The notes under the pieces are model-generated. The model did not search any database, had not been told where the DNA came from, and saw only the letters and a program-made list of their open reading frames with translations. From an uncultured Chitinophagaceae bacterium (GTDB taxonomy: Bacteria; Bacteroidota; Bacteroidia; Chitinophagales; Chitinophagaceae), in NCBI GenBank assembly GCA_936908745.1, contig CAKZFX010000026.1, positions 1 through 34,140 of the forward strand: a DNA stretch of 34,140 nt, read 5' to 3'. A program made the position numbers and the translations under genes. Below, in pieces: positions 1 to 9,239 of the stretch (position 1 is the first letter of the stretch; each line of letters starts with the position of its first letter).

Positions 1-476
<476 letters not shown>

Positions 477-624
477 ATTTTTTTTATTCATTTTCTAAAA
501 ATGAATCCATATTAGCTTCGTTCTAACTTTCCCAATATGATCTTATTAATTCCAAGTAATAAATTCCAAATCACAATCCATTTGTGTGGAAGTTGAGGTT
601 TGAATTTTTGGAATTGTATATTCT

Positions 625-735
<111 letters not shown>

Positions 736-742
736 TTTATTG

Positions 743-772
743 AACCCTCCAGTTTTACTGGAGGGTTTTTTT
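743..772 (+). terminator. Intrinsic terminator of the rRNA operon
   Basis: A perfect 10-bp stem AACCCTCCAG / CTGGAGGGTT with a 5-base TTTTA loop is followed directly by a run of seven T. It lies just after the 5S gene and is the expected end of rRNA transcription. Confidence 0.92.
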
Positions 773-966
773 ATGCCCTGAATTTTGCGAAAAAGGCATC
801 CCGGTGCACTTGAAACTTCAGTGACTTTGTTCGTCAGAAATGTCGGTTTTTTTTGTACCTACCTGACCGCTAAAAGCATTTTAAACACGACTGACTGGTA
901 AACAACAGGAAACTATCCACGATACGCTGATTTTGCCTTCTATTTACGACCTTCGCAACCTTACTT

Positions 967-2238
967 ATGACAAAACAGGAACGGATCATACTATTCTTGC
1001 TGGCTTCGCTGAATTTTACCCATATCCTGGACTTTATAGTTATGGTTCCACTGGGAACTTATCTTGTAAAAGCATTTAATTTGTCCGCTTTTCAATTGAG
1101 TGTGCTCGTGGCTTCTTACTCTATCAGTGCTTTCTTTTCCGGTTTGTTAGTAGCCGCTGTGATCGACCGGTTTGATCGTAAGAAGGCATTGTTACTTGGT
1201 TATATAGGTTTCCTGCTGGCCACTGTGGCCTGTGGCGTTTCTGTCAATTTTGAAATGCTGCTGATCTCAAGAATCATAGCCGGTATTTTCGGCGGTGTGC
1301 TGGGTGCGCAAGTACTGGCAATTGTATCAGATCTTTTTGAATATGAACGACGTGGTACTGCTATGGCTGCGGTTATGAGTGCTTTTGCGTTGGCAACAAT
1401 TATAGGTGTTCCGCTTTCACTTTGGCTGACTGGCTATTTCGATGGCAACTGGCATCTTCCCTTTCTTGTAATTGCCGGAATCTGTGTTGTACTGTTGCCG
1501 TTTCTTGTACGATATCTGCCCTCGGTAAAAGATCATTTAGGGACAGCAGATTCTCAACTGCCATCAAGAAAAATGATGGCACAAATGGTCTTGAAGTCTC
1601 TTACCCATCCGGCTCTTATTTTCTCGTGCATTTTTATGTTGGGACATTTTTTAATTATCCCTTTTATTCCTCCGTTCCTGAGGTATAATAAATCATTTTC
1701 TGAAGAAGATATATTGTATATTTTCCTGTTTGGCGGAGCCGCTTCTCTTATATCTGCCATTGTATTAGGCCGGTTTTCTGACAGGAAAGGTAAACTGCCC
1801 GTATTTGTATGGTCAGTAGTGGCTTCATTGTTCCTGATCCTCATATTGACACATATGCCCAATATGTATTTCCCGGTGGCGCTCTGTTTTTTCTCTTTAT
1901 TGTTCATGGTGGTGACTGTGCGAACGGTGATGGCCCAGGCCATGATCAGCGAAATGGTGGATACAGAGAAAAGAGGTGGGTTTATGAGTGTAAACGGGAG
2001 TGTACAGCATTTAGGGCAAGGCGTTGCTTCTATCATCGCCGGGTTGATCATCTATACTGATAAGTCAAAAAAGCTTTATCATTATGAATGGGTTGGCTAC
2101 CTCAGCATCTTTGTATTAGTCGCTACTCTTATAATGGGCAAGATAATTTTCAGGAACGTTGACAAGAACATTGTTGAAGAGCAGGAAGAATCTCTCCAGG
2201 ACGAATTGATCAATGAAAACAACCTGAAAACCTTATAA
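967..2238 (+). CDS. MFS transporter (DHA1-type drug/solute efflux permease)
   Basis: A 423-residue inner-membrane protein with about twelve hydrophobic segments, the usual size for a Major Facilitator Superfamily carrier. The N-terminal HILDFIVMVPLG stretch and a motif A-like loop AAVIDRFDRKKALL (about residues 63-76) are typical of DHA1/AraJ-like permeases. A second, degenerate copy, LGRFSDRKGKLPVF, follows in the other half. The family uses the proton gradient to export drugs, sugars or metabolites; the substrate cannot be read from the sequence. The C-terminus is a short acidic cytoplasmic tail. No Shine-Dalgarno sequence precedes the ATG, and no regulator lies next to it. Its stop codon abuts the stop of the convergent carboxypeptidase gene. 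Confidence 0.88.
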   Translation: MTKQERIILFLLASLNFTHILDFIVMVPLGTYLVKAFNLSAFQLSVLVASYSISAFFSGLLVAAVIDRFDRKKALLLGYIGFLLATVACGVSVNFEMLLISRIIAGIFGGVLGAQVLAIVSDLFEYERRGTAMAAVMSAFALATIIGVPLSLWLTGYFDGNWHLPFLVIAGICVVLLPFLVRYLPSVKDHLGTADSQLPSRKMMAQMVLKSLTHPALIFSCIFMLGHFLIIPFIPPFLRYNKSFSEEDILYIFLFGGAASLISAIVLGRFSDRKGKLPVFVWSVVASLFLILILTHMPNMYFPVALCFFSLLFMVVTVRTVMAQAMISEMVDTEKRGGFMSVNGSVQHLGQGVASIIAGLIIYTDKSKKLYHYEWVGYLSIFVLVATLIMGKIIFRNVDKNIVEEQEESLQDELINENNLKTL

Positions 2239-3951
2239 TACCCGGTACACAGGATAACGCATATAAGCCGGCTCAAACCAGGGTGAATTTTGATAGACAA
2301 AATTCAATTGTGCACTGCCATTTTTTGCAAAAGCTGTATCCGTTGCTATCCGTTGTTCCATCTTCACTTTTACTGCCGGGTTGTTTTTTAGATAATCCGC
2401 TGCAATGTCTTCAAAAGCATACGCCGAATAACCTTCTTTTTGCCCGAGTATGCCATCAAAGTAATTCCAGGCGAAGTAGGAGTCTTCGGCCTGTGGCTCC
2501 AATGTTTCAATTAAAAAACGGTTGGCTACCTGGTTCATCGGTATATACCAGTCGCCTTTTTTAAAAGTGATTCTTTCTTTTACAGTTTCAATCTTTATAT
2601 CCGAGTTTAGATGATGCATTTCATACGGGCGTGGCGAGCTTTTATAGTCGGTGATTTTATATACTTCCACTTCTATCGTTGAGTCTTTTTTCAACTGTGT
2701 CATCTGCACGTTGTTCAATTTGAGCAGGTCGGTTACTTTCCACCAGCCTTGCGGGATGACATAGGCTTTTGGTTTTTGCACAAAAGATTTAGCGGCATAG
2801 TAGTTATAGAATTTTACAGTTTTTTCATAAGGCTTGCTGCGGTCATAGTATAAACGTGGCAGTCCCGATACTTCACTTGGTTTACGGCCGGATTCAAATC
2901 CTTTGTAAGTGATTTCTTTGAATTGTGATTTGTCCAATGCCCATGAAAGCGGGAAGGAAGCGCTGATCTTTACTTCCTGTTTTGCTTTATCTCTTAGCTG
3001 TTTTATTTTTTCGCTGTTGGCGGAAGTAAATTCTATAAAAGATTGCATCAGCGCATAGGTTGATTTTACCCGCTGATCATAAGGCTTCAGCATGTGTGTT
3101 TCGGGAACAAAAGAGAAAATATTCCATAAAGCAGCATAGCCGCTTACATAACGTGGCCCATCCCAATATTGTGACCAGCCATTTTCAGGAACATCGCCCC
3201 ATACATTTACATAAGGAACCAAATCAAATCCTTTTTGCTTCATTGATGTATACAGCGCCGGTTCAAATTCTTTATTGATGTATTCGCCCATGGCACCGCC
3301 CAACTTATTATGCTGTGTCGTCAGCAAGGTCATCACATGCTGGTAGTCGGCTCCATTGCTTACGTGGTTGTCAACAAATACATCCGGGTCGAGTTGCTGG
3401 AAAATAGCTGTCAGCGCACGGGCATCTTTAGAGTCGCATTTGATCATGTCCCTGTTGAGGTCAAGGTTTTGTGAGTTGCCACGGAAACCAAATTCTTCGG
3501 GGCCGTTCTGGTCCACACGGAAGTCGGCGCTTCGGTTGAGACAACCGCCGATATTATATACCGGCACGAAAGCCAGTACCACGTTGTCCGAAATCTTGTA
3601 TTTGTTGGTTACAATATCCCTTACCAATAACATGCTGGCGTCGATGCCATCGGGTTCGCCGGGGTGAATGCCATTATTGATCAGGATGATGCGTTTATTG
3701 TTCTTTTTGATATTGGCGAAATTGTAGTCGCCATTGTTGGATACTACAACGAGGTGTAGCGGGTAGCCTGCATCCGTCATGCCCATGGTCAGCATTTTTA
3801 CCTTACCTGACTGTTCGTCCAGCTTTTTCCACCAGTCAATGATCTCAAAGTAAGTGGGCGTTTGTGTGCCGCGGGATTGTTCAAATTTGGTGGTTTGTGC
3901 AGGAGCTTGTGTGGCGGCTGCAAGGAGCAGGAGTGTAAGAAACCTTTTCAT
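2233..3951 (-). CDS. Secreted M14-family zinc carboxypeptidase
   Basis: A 572-residue protein with a Sec signal peptide (about residues 1-19, ending in APAQ). The M14 metallopeptidase domain follows: zinc ligands H96 and E99 in GIHPGEPDG, a substrate-binding NLDLNRD motif near 162-168, the third ligand H196 in DNHVSNG, and a probable general base E284 in FVPETHML. About 270 residues beyond the catalytic core look beta-rich and may be a substrate-binding or structural domain. The family removes C-terminal amino acids, or hydrolyses peptidoglycan peptides in some branches; the specificity here is unknown. The likely site is the periplasm or outside the cell. It is transcribed alone, away from the beta-lactamase-like gene. 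A near-match to the -7 element, TAACTTTC, lies just upstream but is very close to the ATG. Confidence 0.88.
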   Translation of the reverse strand: MKRFLTLLLLAAATQAPAQTTKFEQSRGTQTPTYFEIIDWWKKLDEQSGKVKMLTMGMTDAGYPLHLVVVSNNGDYNFANIKKNNKRIILINNGIHPGEPDGIDASMLLVRDIVTNKYKISDNVVLAFVPVYNIGGCLNRSADFRVDQNGPEEFGFRGNSQNLDLNRDMIKCDSKDARALTAIFQQLDPDVFVDNHVSNGADYQHVMTLLTTQHNKLGGAMGEYINKEFEPALYTSMKQKGFDLVPYVNVWGDVPENGWSQYWDGPRYVSGYAALWNIFSFVPETHMLKPYDQRVKSTYALMQSFIEFTSANSEKIKQLRDKAKQEVKISASFPLSWALDKSQFKEITYKGFESGRKPSEVSGLPRLYYDRSKPYEKTVKFYNYYAAKSFVQKPKAYVIPQGWWKVTDLLKLNNVQMTQLKKDSTIEVEVYKITDYKSSPRPYEMHHLNSDIKIETVKERITFKKGDWYIPMNQVANRFLIETLEPQAEDSYFAWNYFDGILGQKEGYSAYAFEDIAADYLKNNPAVKVKMEQRIATDTAFAKNGSAQLNFVYQNSPWFEPAYMRYPVYRVL

Positions 3952-4000
3952 AGCTGAAAGTTAAGGCTTACTTGTCTTTCGTCGTTTACCGGTAGTAATT

Positions 4001-4081
4001 TTTTACCACAAAGGGCACAGCGGATTTTCACAAAGGACACGGAGAAGATCTCTGTGCATGCTTTGTGTTCGTTGTGGTTTT
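4001..4081. repeat. Interspersed inverted repeat, ACCACAAAG/CTTTGTGGT family
   Basis: The left arm ACCACAAAGGGCACAGC (from 4005) and the right arm CTTTGTGTTCGTTGTGGT (to 4078) form an imperfect inverted repeat. Internal CACAAAGGACACGGAG and CTCTGTGCATG units pair inside it. The same word set occurs at 20990-21139 and 32289-32513. It fills the intergenic gap between two divergently transcribed secreted hydrolases and encodes nothing convincing. Confidence 0.8.
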
Positions 4082-4146
4082 GTATTCTAAGTGAAGGCAT
4101 AGTAAATTGTGTAACAACTGCGGAACTTCTACGTCCCAATAGTTAA

Positions 4147-5301
4147 ATGGAACCTATGTATTTTACCAAGTATTGTTTATTGTTCTATTTGCTGGTTGCA
4201 TCAACCTGCTTGCAAGCGCAAATCATTGACCCTGCAATTGAGCGGATCGAAAACAATATTGTGAAGCTGGATAAATCAGGCAAAGAGAAGGGTAAACCAC
4301 AAACCTTGCTGGCAAGGATGAAAGACCTGGGTGTGCCGGGTATCAGCATCGCTGTATTTGATAACGGACAGATCCAATGGGCGAAAGGATATGGGGTGAC
4401 AGATAAGAGTTCGACTGAGCCGATTGATACAACAACGCTTTTCCAGGCGGCTTCTGTTTCAAAACCTTTGACGACGGTGGCGCTGATGAAACTGGCTGAG
4501 GAAAATAAGATTCAACTGGATGAGGATATTAATTTGCAGTTGACCAGCTGGCAGCTACCCGCCAATGATTTTACCAATGAAACGAAAGTGACACCGAGGC
4601 TGATTGCCGGTCATATGGGTGGATTATCAGTGCAGGGATTTGTGGGTTATAAACAAACGGATAAAATACCCGGTTTGGTCGAGATATTAAATGGCGTTGC
4701 ACCCGCTAATTCAAAACCGGTAAGAGCGGTGATTAAACCCGGTGTGAAGCAACAATATTCGGGCGGTGGTTTTACCGTGCTGCAATTGTTATTGGAAGAG
4801 AAAACAACGCAGTCTTTTTCTTTTTTGATGAAAGAGCTGGTATTGCAACCGGCCGGCATGAACAGGAGTTTGTTTGCTGTGCGGTTGCCGGATAGTTTAC
4901 AAACACGTTTTGCGAAGAGTAATGGCAATGCGGCCAACGGCGGTTATAATGTTTATCCCGAACAGGCAGCGGCCGGGTTATGGACAACGCCTTCTGACCT
5001 GGCTACCTTTATGATCAACGTGGGCAATTCGTATCGTGAGGGGAAAGGTATTTTGCAGCAAAAAACTGTGCAAGGAATGTTTGCCAAACAACCCGGCGGC
5101 AATGGTACCGGCTTTGGTATGGAAGGCGAAGGAGATGGACAACGTTTTGGACATTGGGGTGGCAATGTGGGTTATGCCTGTTATGCTTTTTCATTTGTGA
5201 ATAATGGACGGGGAGTTGTGGTAATGACGAATTCGGATAATGGATTTCAGTTGATAAAGGAAGTGGTGAAGGCTGTGATGAAGGAGTATGGGTGGAAATA
5301 G
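4147..5301 (+). CDS. Exported serine hydrolase, beta-lactamase/PBP4* family
   Basis: A 384-residue protein with an N-terminal signal peptide that probably ends at LQAQ (about residue 25). It shows the serine beta-lactamase/class C-type fold motifs: nucleophile and general base in SVSK (S103, K106), a tyrosine motif YSG at Y204, and HWG at 336-338 in place of KTG. HxG in the third motif is common in the esterase/D-aminopeptidase/PBP4*-like branch (family S12). This is therefore more likely a peptidase or esterase than a drug-resistance beta-lactamase. The usual LLSHTAG segment reads LIAGHMGG here. It is probably periplasmic. ATG at 4156 is an alternative start three codons downstream. Confidence 0.87.
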   Translation: MEPMYFTKYCLLFYLLVASTCLQAQIIDPAIERIENNIVKLDKSGKEKGKPQTLLARMKDLGVPGISIAVFDNGQIQWAKGYGVTDKSSTEPIDTTTLFQAASVSKPLTTVALMKLAEENKIQLDEDINLQLTSWQLPANDFTNETKVTPRLIAGHMGGLSVQGFVGYKQTDKIPGLVEILNGVAPANSKPVRAVIKPGVKQQYSGGGFTVLQLLLEEKTTQSFSFLMKELVLQPAGMNRSLFAVRLPDSLQTRFAKSNGNAANGGYNVYPEQAAAGLWTTPSDLATFMINVGNSYREGKGILQQKTVQGMFAKQPGGNGTGFGMEGEGDGQRFGHWGGNVGYACYAFSFVNNGRGVVVMTNSDNGFQLIKEVVKAVMKEYGWK

Positions 5302-5303
5302 TA

Positions 5304-5337
5304 CAAATGTGAGAATGTGAAAAATGTGGAGATGTGG
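5304..5337. repeat. Short tandem AATGTG repeat
   Basis: Four copies of the hexamer AATGTG or GATGTG occur with a spacing of 7 to 10 bases between the hydrolase stop and the VOC gene. It has no coding role. A second short tandem, two copies of AGTCGGG, starts at the stop codon of the VOC gene (5719-5734). Confidence 0.6.
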
Positions 5338-5363
5338 TTTTTAATTGATAAAATATTTATTCT

Positions 5364-5720
5364 ATGTTGCTTGAAGTAAATCCTAAGTTGCCCATGCGCA
5401 ATAAAGCTGCGACGAAAGCTTATTATATAGATCAGCTTGGTTTTGAGCAGGCCGGCAGCGCTGATTATGATGGCTACCTGATGCTGCAAAAGGATCATAT
5501 CCAGCTTCATTTTTTTGAGTTCAAAGAATTGGATCCGCAGGAGAATTATGGACAAGTATATATCCGCGTGAAAGGAATTGAAGCGTTTTATCAAGCTTTA
5601 CTGGATAACAAAGTGGCGATACATCCAAATGGGCCTTTGCAAACGAAGCCATGGGGACAGAAGGAGTTTTCCTTATTAGACCCGGATAGTAATTTATTGA
5701 CGTTTGGAGAAGCTGTTTGA
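5364..5720 (+). CDS. VOC (glyoxalase/bleomycin-resistance fold) protein
   Basis: A 118-residue single-domain cytoplasmic protein of the vicinal oxygen chelate superfamily. It has the pattern of a first beta-alpha unit with YYIDQLGFE (about residues 20-28), a central HIQLHFFEF strand, and a C-terminal FSLLDPDSNLLTFGE strand typical of bleomycin-resistance-like proteins. The length matches small one-domain members that work as dimers. The metal ligands are not certain, and the substrate cannot be inferred. It starts 62 bases after the serine hydrolase gene and may be cotranscribed with it. Confidence 0.8.
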   Translation: MLLEVNPKLPMRNKAATKAYYIDQLGFEQAGSADYDGYLMLQKDHIQLHFFEFKELDPQENYGQVYIRVKGIEAFYQALLDNKVAIHPNGPLQTKPWGQKEFSLLDPDSNLLTFGEAV

Positions 5721-5762
5721 GTCGGGAGTCGGGAAAGGTTTATCTACAAAGTTACGAAAAAT

Positions 5763-5787
5763 AAAAAAGCCGCCTTTTGGGCAGCTT
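5763..5787 (-). terminator. Intrinsic terminator of rpsT
   Basis: Read on the minus strand, GCTGCC and GGCGGC form a 6-bp stem (one G-U pair, extended by two A-T pairs) around a CAAAA loop, followed by six T. It lies 24 bases beyond the rpsT stop codon. The T-run is only on the minus-strand side, so it serves rpsT rather than the VOC gene. Confidence 0.8.
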
Positions 5788-5810
5788 ATGTATAATGATT
5801 TACAGCTATC

Positions 5811-6071
5811 TTATTTAGCGGCAGCAGCAGCATTGGCTTTTCTTGCCAGCTTGCTTTTCAGGTTGGCTGCTTTGTTTTTGTGGATAACACCACGCTTAGC
5901 CAGTTTGTCGATCATAGCAGCAACAGAAGGGAATTGTTCGCCCATTTCTTTACCTTTTGCAGCTTTCATGTCACGAATGGCATTACGTGTAGTTTTGCCA
6001 TAGTATTTATTTCTATCACGGCGTTTTGCTGCCTGACGAACGTCTTTTTTTGTTGCCTTGTGATTAGCCAT
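5811..6071 (-). CDS. rpsT: 30S ribosomal protein S20
   Basis: An 86-residue, very basic helical protein starting MANHKATKKDVRQ, with RRDRNKYYGKTTRNAIRD following. The C-terminus is lysine- and alanine-rich, ending in NAAAAAK. This matches the usual length and composition of bacterial S20, which binds 16S rRNA early in 30S assembly. It is a single-gene transcription unit with a clear promoter (6095-6126) and terminator (5763-5787). The spacing leaves an AT-rich leader of roughly 20 nt. No regulator-like element was seen in the leader. Confidence 0.97.
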   Translation of the reverse strand: MANHKATKKDVRQAAKRRDRNKYYGKTTRNAIRDMKAAKGKEMGEQFPSVAAMIDKLAKRGVIHKNKAANLKSKLARKANAAAAAK

Positions 6072-6094
6072 CTCTATTCTTTTTTAAGGGATGG

Positions 6095-6126
6095 CAAAGG
6101 TAGGGGTGAAGCGGGGATTTGCCAAA
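6095..6126 (-). promoter_or_regulatory. rpsT promoter (TTTG / TAnnTTTG)
   Basis: On the minus strand a TTTG (-33 element, 6126-6123) is followed after 20 bases by TACCTTTG (6102-6095), an exact match to the Bacteroidota -7 consensus TAnnTTTG. The start codon is 24 bases further on. Both elements and their spacing fit the housekeeping sigma factor of this phylum. Confidence 0.7.
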
Positions 6127-6316
6127 TTTACCGTGATTTTCTTATAAAAAAAGCTGAATAGCGAACGGGACGTACAAGTGAGTGACACAAGGGACGATGA
6201 TCAGGGAACTGAAGCTGGCCCAAAAATCACCTAAAATGCTCATAATAAAGGGAATTTTCGCCTTTTTGGACGATATTTGTGAGCCAAAATAGGCTAATAC
6301 CCAAATTTCACCTCCA

Positions 6317-9070
6317 ATGAAGGATTTCTCCTACATCACGAACTCTCATCCCGATTTTATCGAAAACCTGTACCGTGATTTTATAAAAGACCCGAACAGT
6401 GTGGACCCTGAAATGAAGAAGTTTTTTGAAGGCTTCGATTTTGCAGTGGGCAATGGCGCTGTGGCTGTCAATGGCACGGCGGCGGCCAACGGAACGCCCA
6501 ATGCCGCACCAGCGGATATTGACTGGAGAAAGGAACTGGGGGCTTACCGCATGATCCTCGGCTATCGCAATAAAGGTCACCTGGTGGCCAAGACCAACCC
6601 GATCCGTGAACGGAAGGACCGGGACGCGAATCTTGACCTCGGCTTTTTTGGCCTGGGAGAAGAGGACCTGGATAAAATATTTTATGTGGGCGAACGCCTG
6701 AGCCTTGGCGCTGCCCCCTTGCGTAAGATTTTAGAGAAACTGCAATCTGTGTATGCCTACCATGTGGGCGTTGAGTTTAAGTATATCAGCAACCAGAAAA
6801 AAGTAAACTGGCTGGCCAATGAAATGGAGCAGGGTTTTGCCAACCCATTGTCGTTGGATAAAAAGAAACGCATACTGGAAAAACTGAACCAGGGTGTGAT
6901 GTTTGAAAAGTTTCTGCATACCAAGTATGTGGGCCAAAAACGTTTTTCGCTGGAAGGTGGCGAAACAACGATCGCTGCATTGGATGCGATCATCAATACC
7001 GCTGCTGATAAAGGCGTGGAAGAAGTGGTGATCGGTATGGCGCACCGTGGACGACTGAACGTATTGGCAAACGTAATGGGCAAAACCTATGAGCAGATAT
7101 TTAGTGAGTTTGAAGGCACCGCCAAAGTAGACCAGACCATGGGCAGCGGTGATGTGAAGTATCATATGGGCTACGGCAGTGAATTGCAGACACCGAATGA
7201 TAAAACCATTCACCTGAAACTGATGCCAAACCCTTCGCACCTCGAAGCGGTGAACCCGGTGGTGGTTGGTTTCTCCAGGGCGAAAGCAGATGTATTATAC
7301 GATAGCGATTATGATAAAATATTACCGATACTGATACATGGCGATGCGTCGGTAGCAGGACAAGGTATCGTTTACGAAGTGTTGCAGATGAGCAACCTGA
7401 CCGGTTATTATACCGGCGGAACGATCCACTTCGTGATCAATAACCAGATCGGTTTCACCACCGATTTTGACGAAGCAAGAAGTTCTGACTATTGTACTTC
7501 GCTGGCGGCGGCTATACAGGCACCGGTATTTCATATCAATGGTGACGATCCGGAAGCAGTGGTGAAATGCGTGGAGATCGCTACCCGTTACCGCCAGGAG
7601 TTTAATTCGGATGTGTTTATTGATATGGTTTGCTATCGTCGTCATGGACACAATGAAGGCGATGATCCGAAGTTTACCCAACCGCATTTGTATGCGTTGA
7701 TTGATAAGCATCCGAATCCAAGAGAAGTGTATATCAAGTATTTGCTGGAAAACGGTGAGCCGGATGCGCAGGAACTGGCGAAACAAATGGAGAAAAAGTT
7801 CTGGAGTGATTTACAAGAGCGCCTGGATGAAGTGAAACAACATCCGCTGCCGTATCATTACCAGCAACCCGAACTGGCATGGAAAAGTTTACGAACGGCA
7901 ACAGAAGCTGATTTTGAACAGTCGCCTACAACGGCTATCAGCGAAGAAGATTTCAAAAAAGTATTCAATGCAATGATGCAGTGGCCGGAAGATTTCAAGC
8001 CATTGCGCAAAGTAGAAAAGATCATACAGGATAAAGTAAAGCTGTTTGACACCGAACATAAAGTGGACTGGGCAACGGGTGAGTTGCTGGCCTACGGAAG
8101 TTTGGTACTGGATGGCAAGTTTGTGCGTATGAGCGGGCAGGACGTAAGAAGAGGAACTTTCTCGCATCGTCATGCGATGTTAAGAGATGAGAACACGGAT
8201 AAAATTTACAGCCGCCTGAGCAATATAGAGGGAGCAACGGGCAAGTTCAGGATCTATAATTCATTGCTGAGTGAGTATGGTGTATTGGGTTTTGAATATG
8301 GGTATGCCTTAGCTAATCCTGACGCACTTGTATTGTGGGAGGCACAGTTTGGCGATTTTGTGAATGGAGCACAAACCATGATCGACCAGTTTATTTCTGC
8401 CGGTGAGCAAAAGTGGAACCGTATGAGCGGTGTGACGATGTTGCTGCCACATGGTTATGAAGGACAAGGGCCTGAGCATAGCAGTGCAAGGCTGGAACGT
8501 TTTTTACAACAGTGTGCGGAGTTGAATATGGTGATCACGAATATTACCACATCATCCAACTTCTTCCATGCGCTGAGAAGACAACTGGCATGGGAATTCC
8601 GTAAGCCATTGATCAACTTCTCGCCAAAAGCCAACCTGCGTCACCCGGGATCGTATGCAAGAATAGAAGAGTTTGTAAACGGAGGTTTCAAAGAAACGAT
8701 CGACGATACATTTGCGGATGAAGCAGCGGTGAAAAAAGTGTTGTTCTGTAGCGGTAAAATCTATTTCGACCTTGCAGAAAGACAACAAAAAGAAAACCGG
8801 AAAGATATTGCGATCATCCGCGTGGAGCAGTTATATCCTTTGCCGTATAAACAAATAGAAGAGCTGTATAAAAAGTACAGTAAGGCAACATGGTTCTGGG
8901 TACAGGAAGAGCCGTTGAACATGGGTGCCGCTTCTTACCTGCAAATGAACCTGAAGAGCATCAATTATGGTGTGATCAGCCGTCAGCCTTCGGCATCACC
9001 GGCTACGGGTTATAATAAGATACACCACCAGGAGCAGGCGGAGATTATTGAAACGGCGTTTAGTATTTAA
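6317..9070 (+). CDS. sucA: 2-oxoglutarate dehydrogenase E1 component
   Basis: A 917-residue thiamine-diphosphate enzyme that decarboxylates 2-oxoglutarate and passes the succinyl group to the lipoyl arm of E2 in the TCA cycle. It is near the usual 930-residue length. The N-terminal segment (MKDFSYITNSHPDFIENLY) is the E2-binding region. An Ala/Asn/Gly-rich linker (about residues 44-72) precedes the core. Core signatures are GMAHRGRLNVL with H243, MPNPSHLEAVNPVVVGF, RRHGHNEGDDP (H443, H445, E447), FSHRHAMLRDE and LLPHGYEGQGPEHSSAR. The gene is followed by a terminator, so it is not cotranscribed with odhB, which lies at 24648. The start has no Shine-Dalgarno sequence. E3 is not in the window. 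Confidence 0.97.
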   Translation: MKDFSYITNSHPDFIENLYRDFIKDPNSVDPEMKKFFEGFDFAVGNGAVAVNGTAAANGTPNAAPADIDWRKELGAYRMILGYRNKGHLVAKTNPIRERKDRDANLDLGFFGLGEEDLDKIFYVGERLSLGAAPLRKILEKLQSVYAYHVGVEFKYISNQKKVNWLANEMEQGFANPLSLDKKKRILEKLNQGVMFEKFLHTKYVGQKRFSLEGGETTIAALDAIINTAADKGVEEVVIGMAHRGRLNVLANVMGKTYEQIFSEFEGTAKVDQTMGSGDVKYHMGYGSELQTPNDKTIHLKLMPNPSHLEAVNPVVVGFSRAKADVLYDSDYDKILPILIHGDASVAGQGIVYEVLQMSNLTGYYTGGTIHFVINNQIGFTTDFDEARSSDYCTSLAAAIQAPVFHINGDDPEAVVKCVEIATRYRQEFNSDVFIDMVCYRRHGHNEGDDPKFTQPHLYALIDKHPNPREVYIKYLLENGEPDAQELAKQMEKKFWSDLQERLDEVKQHPLPYHYQQPELAWKSLRTATEADFEQSPTTAISEEDFKKVFNAMMQWPEDFKPLRKVEKIIQDKVKLFDTEHKVDWATGELLAYGSLVLDGKFVRMSGQDVRRGTFSHRHAMLRDENTDKIYSRLSNIEGATGKFRIYNSLLSEYGVLGFEYGYALANPDALVLWEAQFGDFVNGAQTMIDQFISAGEQKWNRMSGVTMLLPHGYEGQGPEHSSARLERFLQQCAELNMVITNITTSSNFFHALRRQLAWEFRKPLINFSPKANLRHPGSYARIEEFVNGGFKETIDDTFADEAAVKKVLFCSGKIYFDLAERQQKENRKDIAIIRVEQLYPLPYKQIEELYKKYSKATWFWVQEEPLNMGAASYLQMNLKSINYGVISRQPSASPATGYNKIHHQEQAEIIETAFSI

Positions 9071-9078
9071 GAGAGAGG

Positions 9079-9149
9079 CCGCAGACCTGCTTGCAGACAA
9101 GCCTGCCTGTCAGTCCGAAAGACCCCGGGCTCATTGGGAGCAGACAGGT
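9079..9149. repeat. GC-rich palindromic repeat, CCTGCC/ACAGGT family
   Basis: The sequence begins CCGCAGACCTGCTTGCAG and continues with CCTGCCTGTCAGTCCGAAAG, ending in GGAGCAGACAGGT. The outer words CCTGCCTGTC and GCAGACAGGT and the inner CCC/GGG words are inverted. Closely similar copies are at 20832-20878 (first half) and 20919-20967 (second half). It lies between sucA and its terminator. Confidence 0.75.
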
Positions 9150-9181
9150 TTTGCTGATTTACGCAGAGATAAAGAATAAAG

Positions 9182-9210
9182 AAAAGGGTTTCAGCAATGA
9201 AACCCTTTTT
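9182..9210. terminator. Bidirectional intrinsic terminator between sucA and the secreted-protein operon
   Basis: A perfect 12-bp stem AAAAGGGTTTCA / TGAAACCCTTTT with a 4-base GCAA loop is flanked by a T-run on the plus side and A-rich sequence on the other. It lies about 110 bases after the sucA stop and 30 bases beyond the end of the minus-strand operon, so it can stop transcription from both sides. Confidence 0.85.
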
Positions 9211-9239
9211 GTTTGATAAGGCTAATGGTCGTGGTCTTA

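Noticed and set aside
477..624. tRNA gene in the 23S-5S spacer
   Set aside because: No cloverleaf, T-loop GGTTCGAATC-like string or anticodon stem is present.
1554..2051. Long antisense frame inside the transporter gene
   Set aside because: It is a shadow of the strongly supported MFS gene. The same holds for the long antisense frames in sucA (for example 7322-7786).
3948..4139. A 63-codon minus-strand reading frame upstream of the carboxypeptidase gene
   Set aside because: It crosses the CACAAAG repeat and the carboxypeptidase start region; the composition is repeat-derived.
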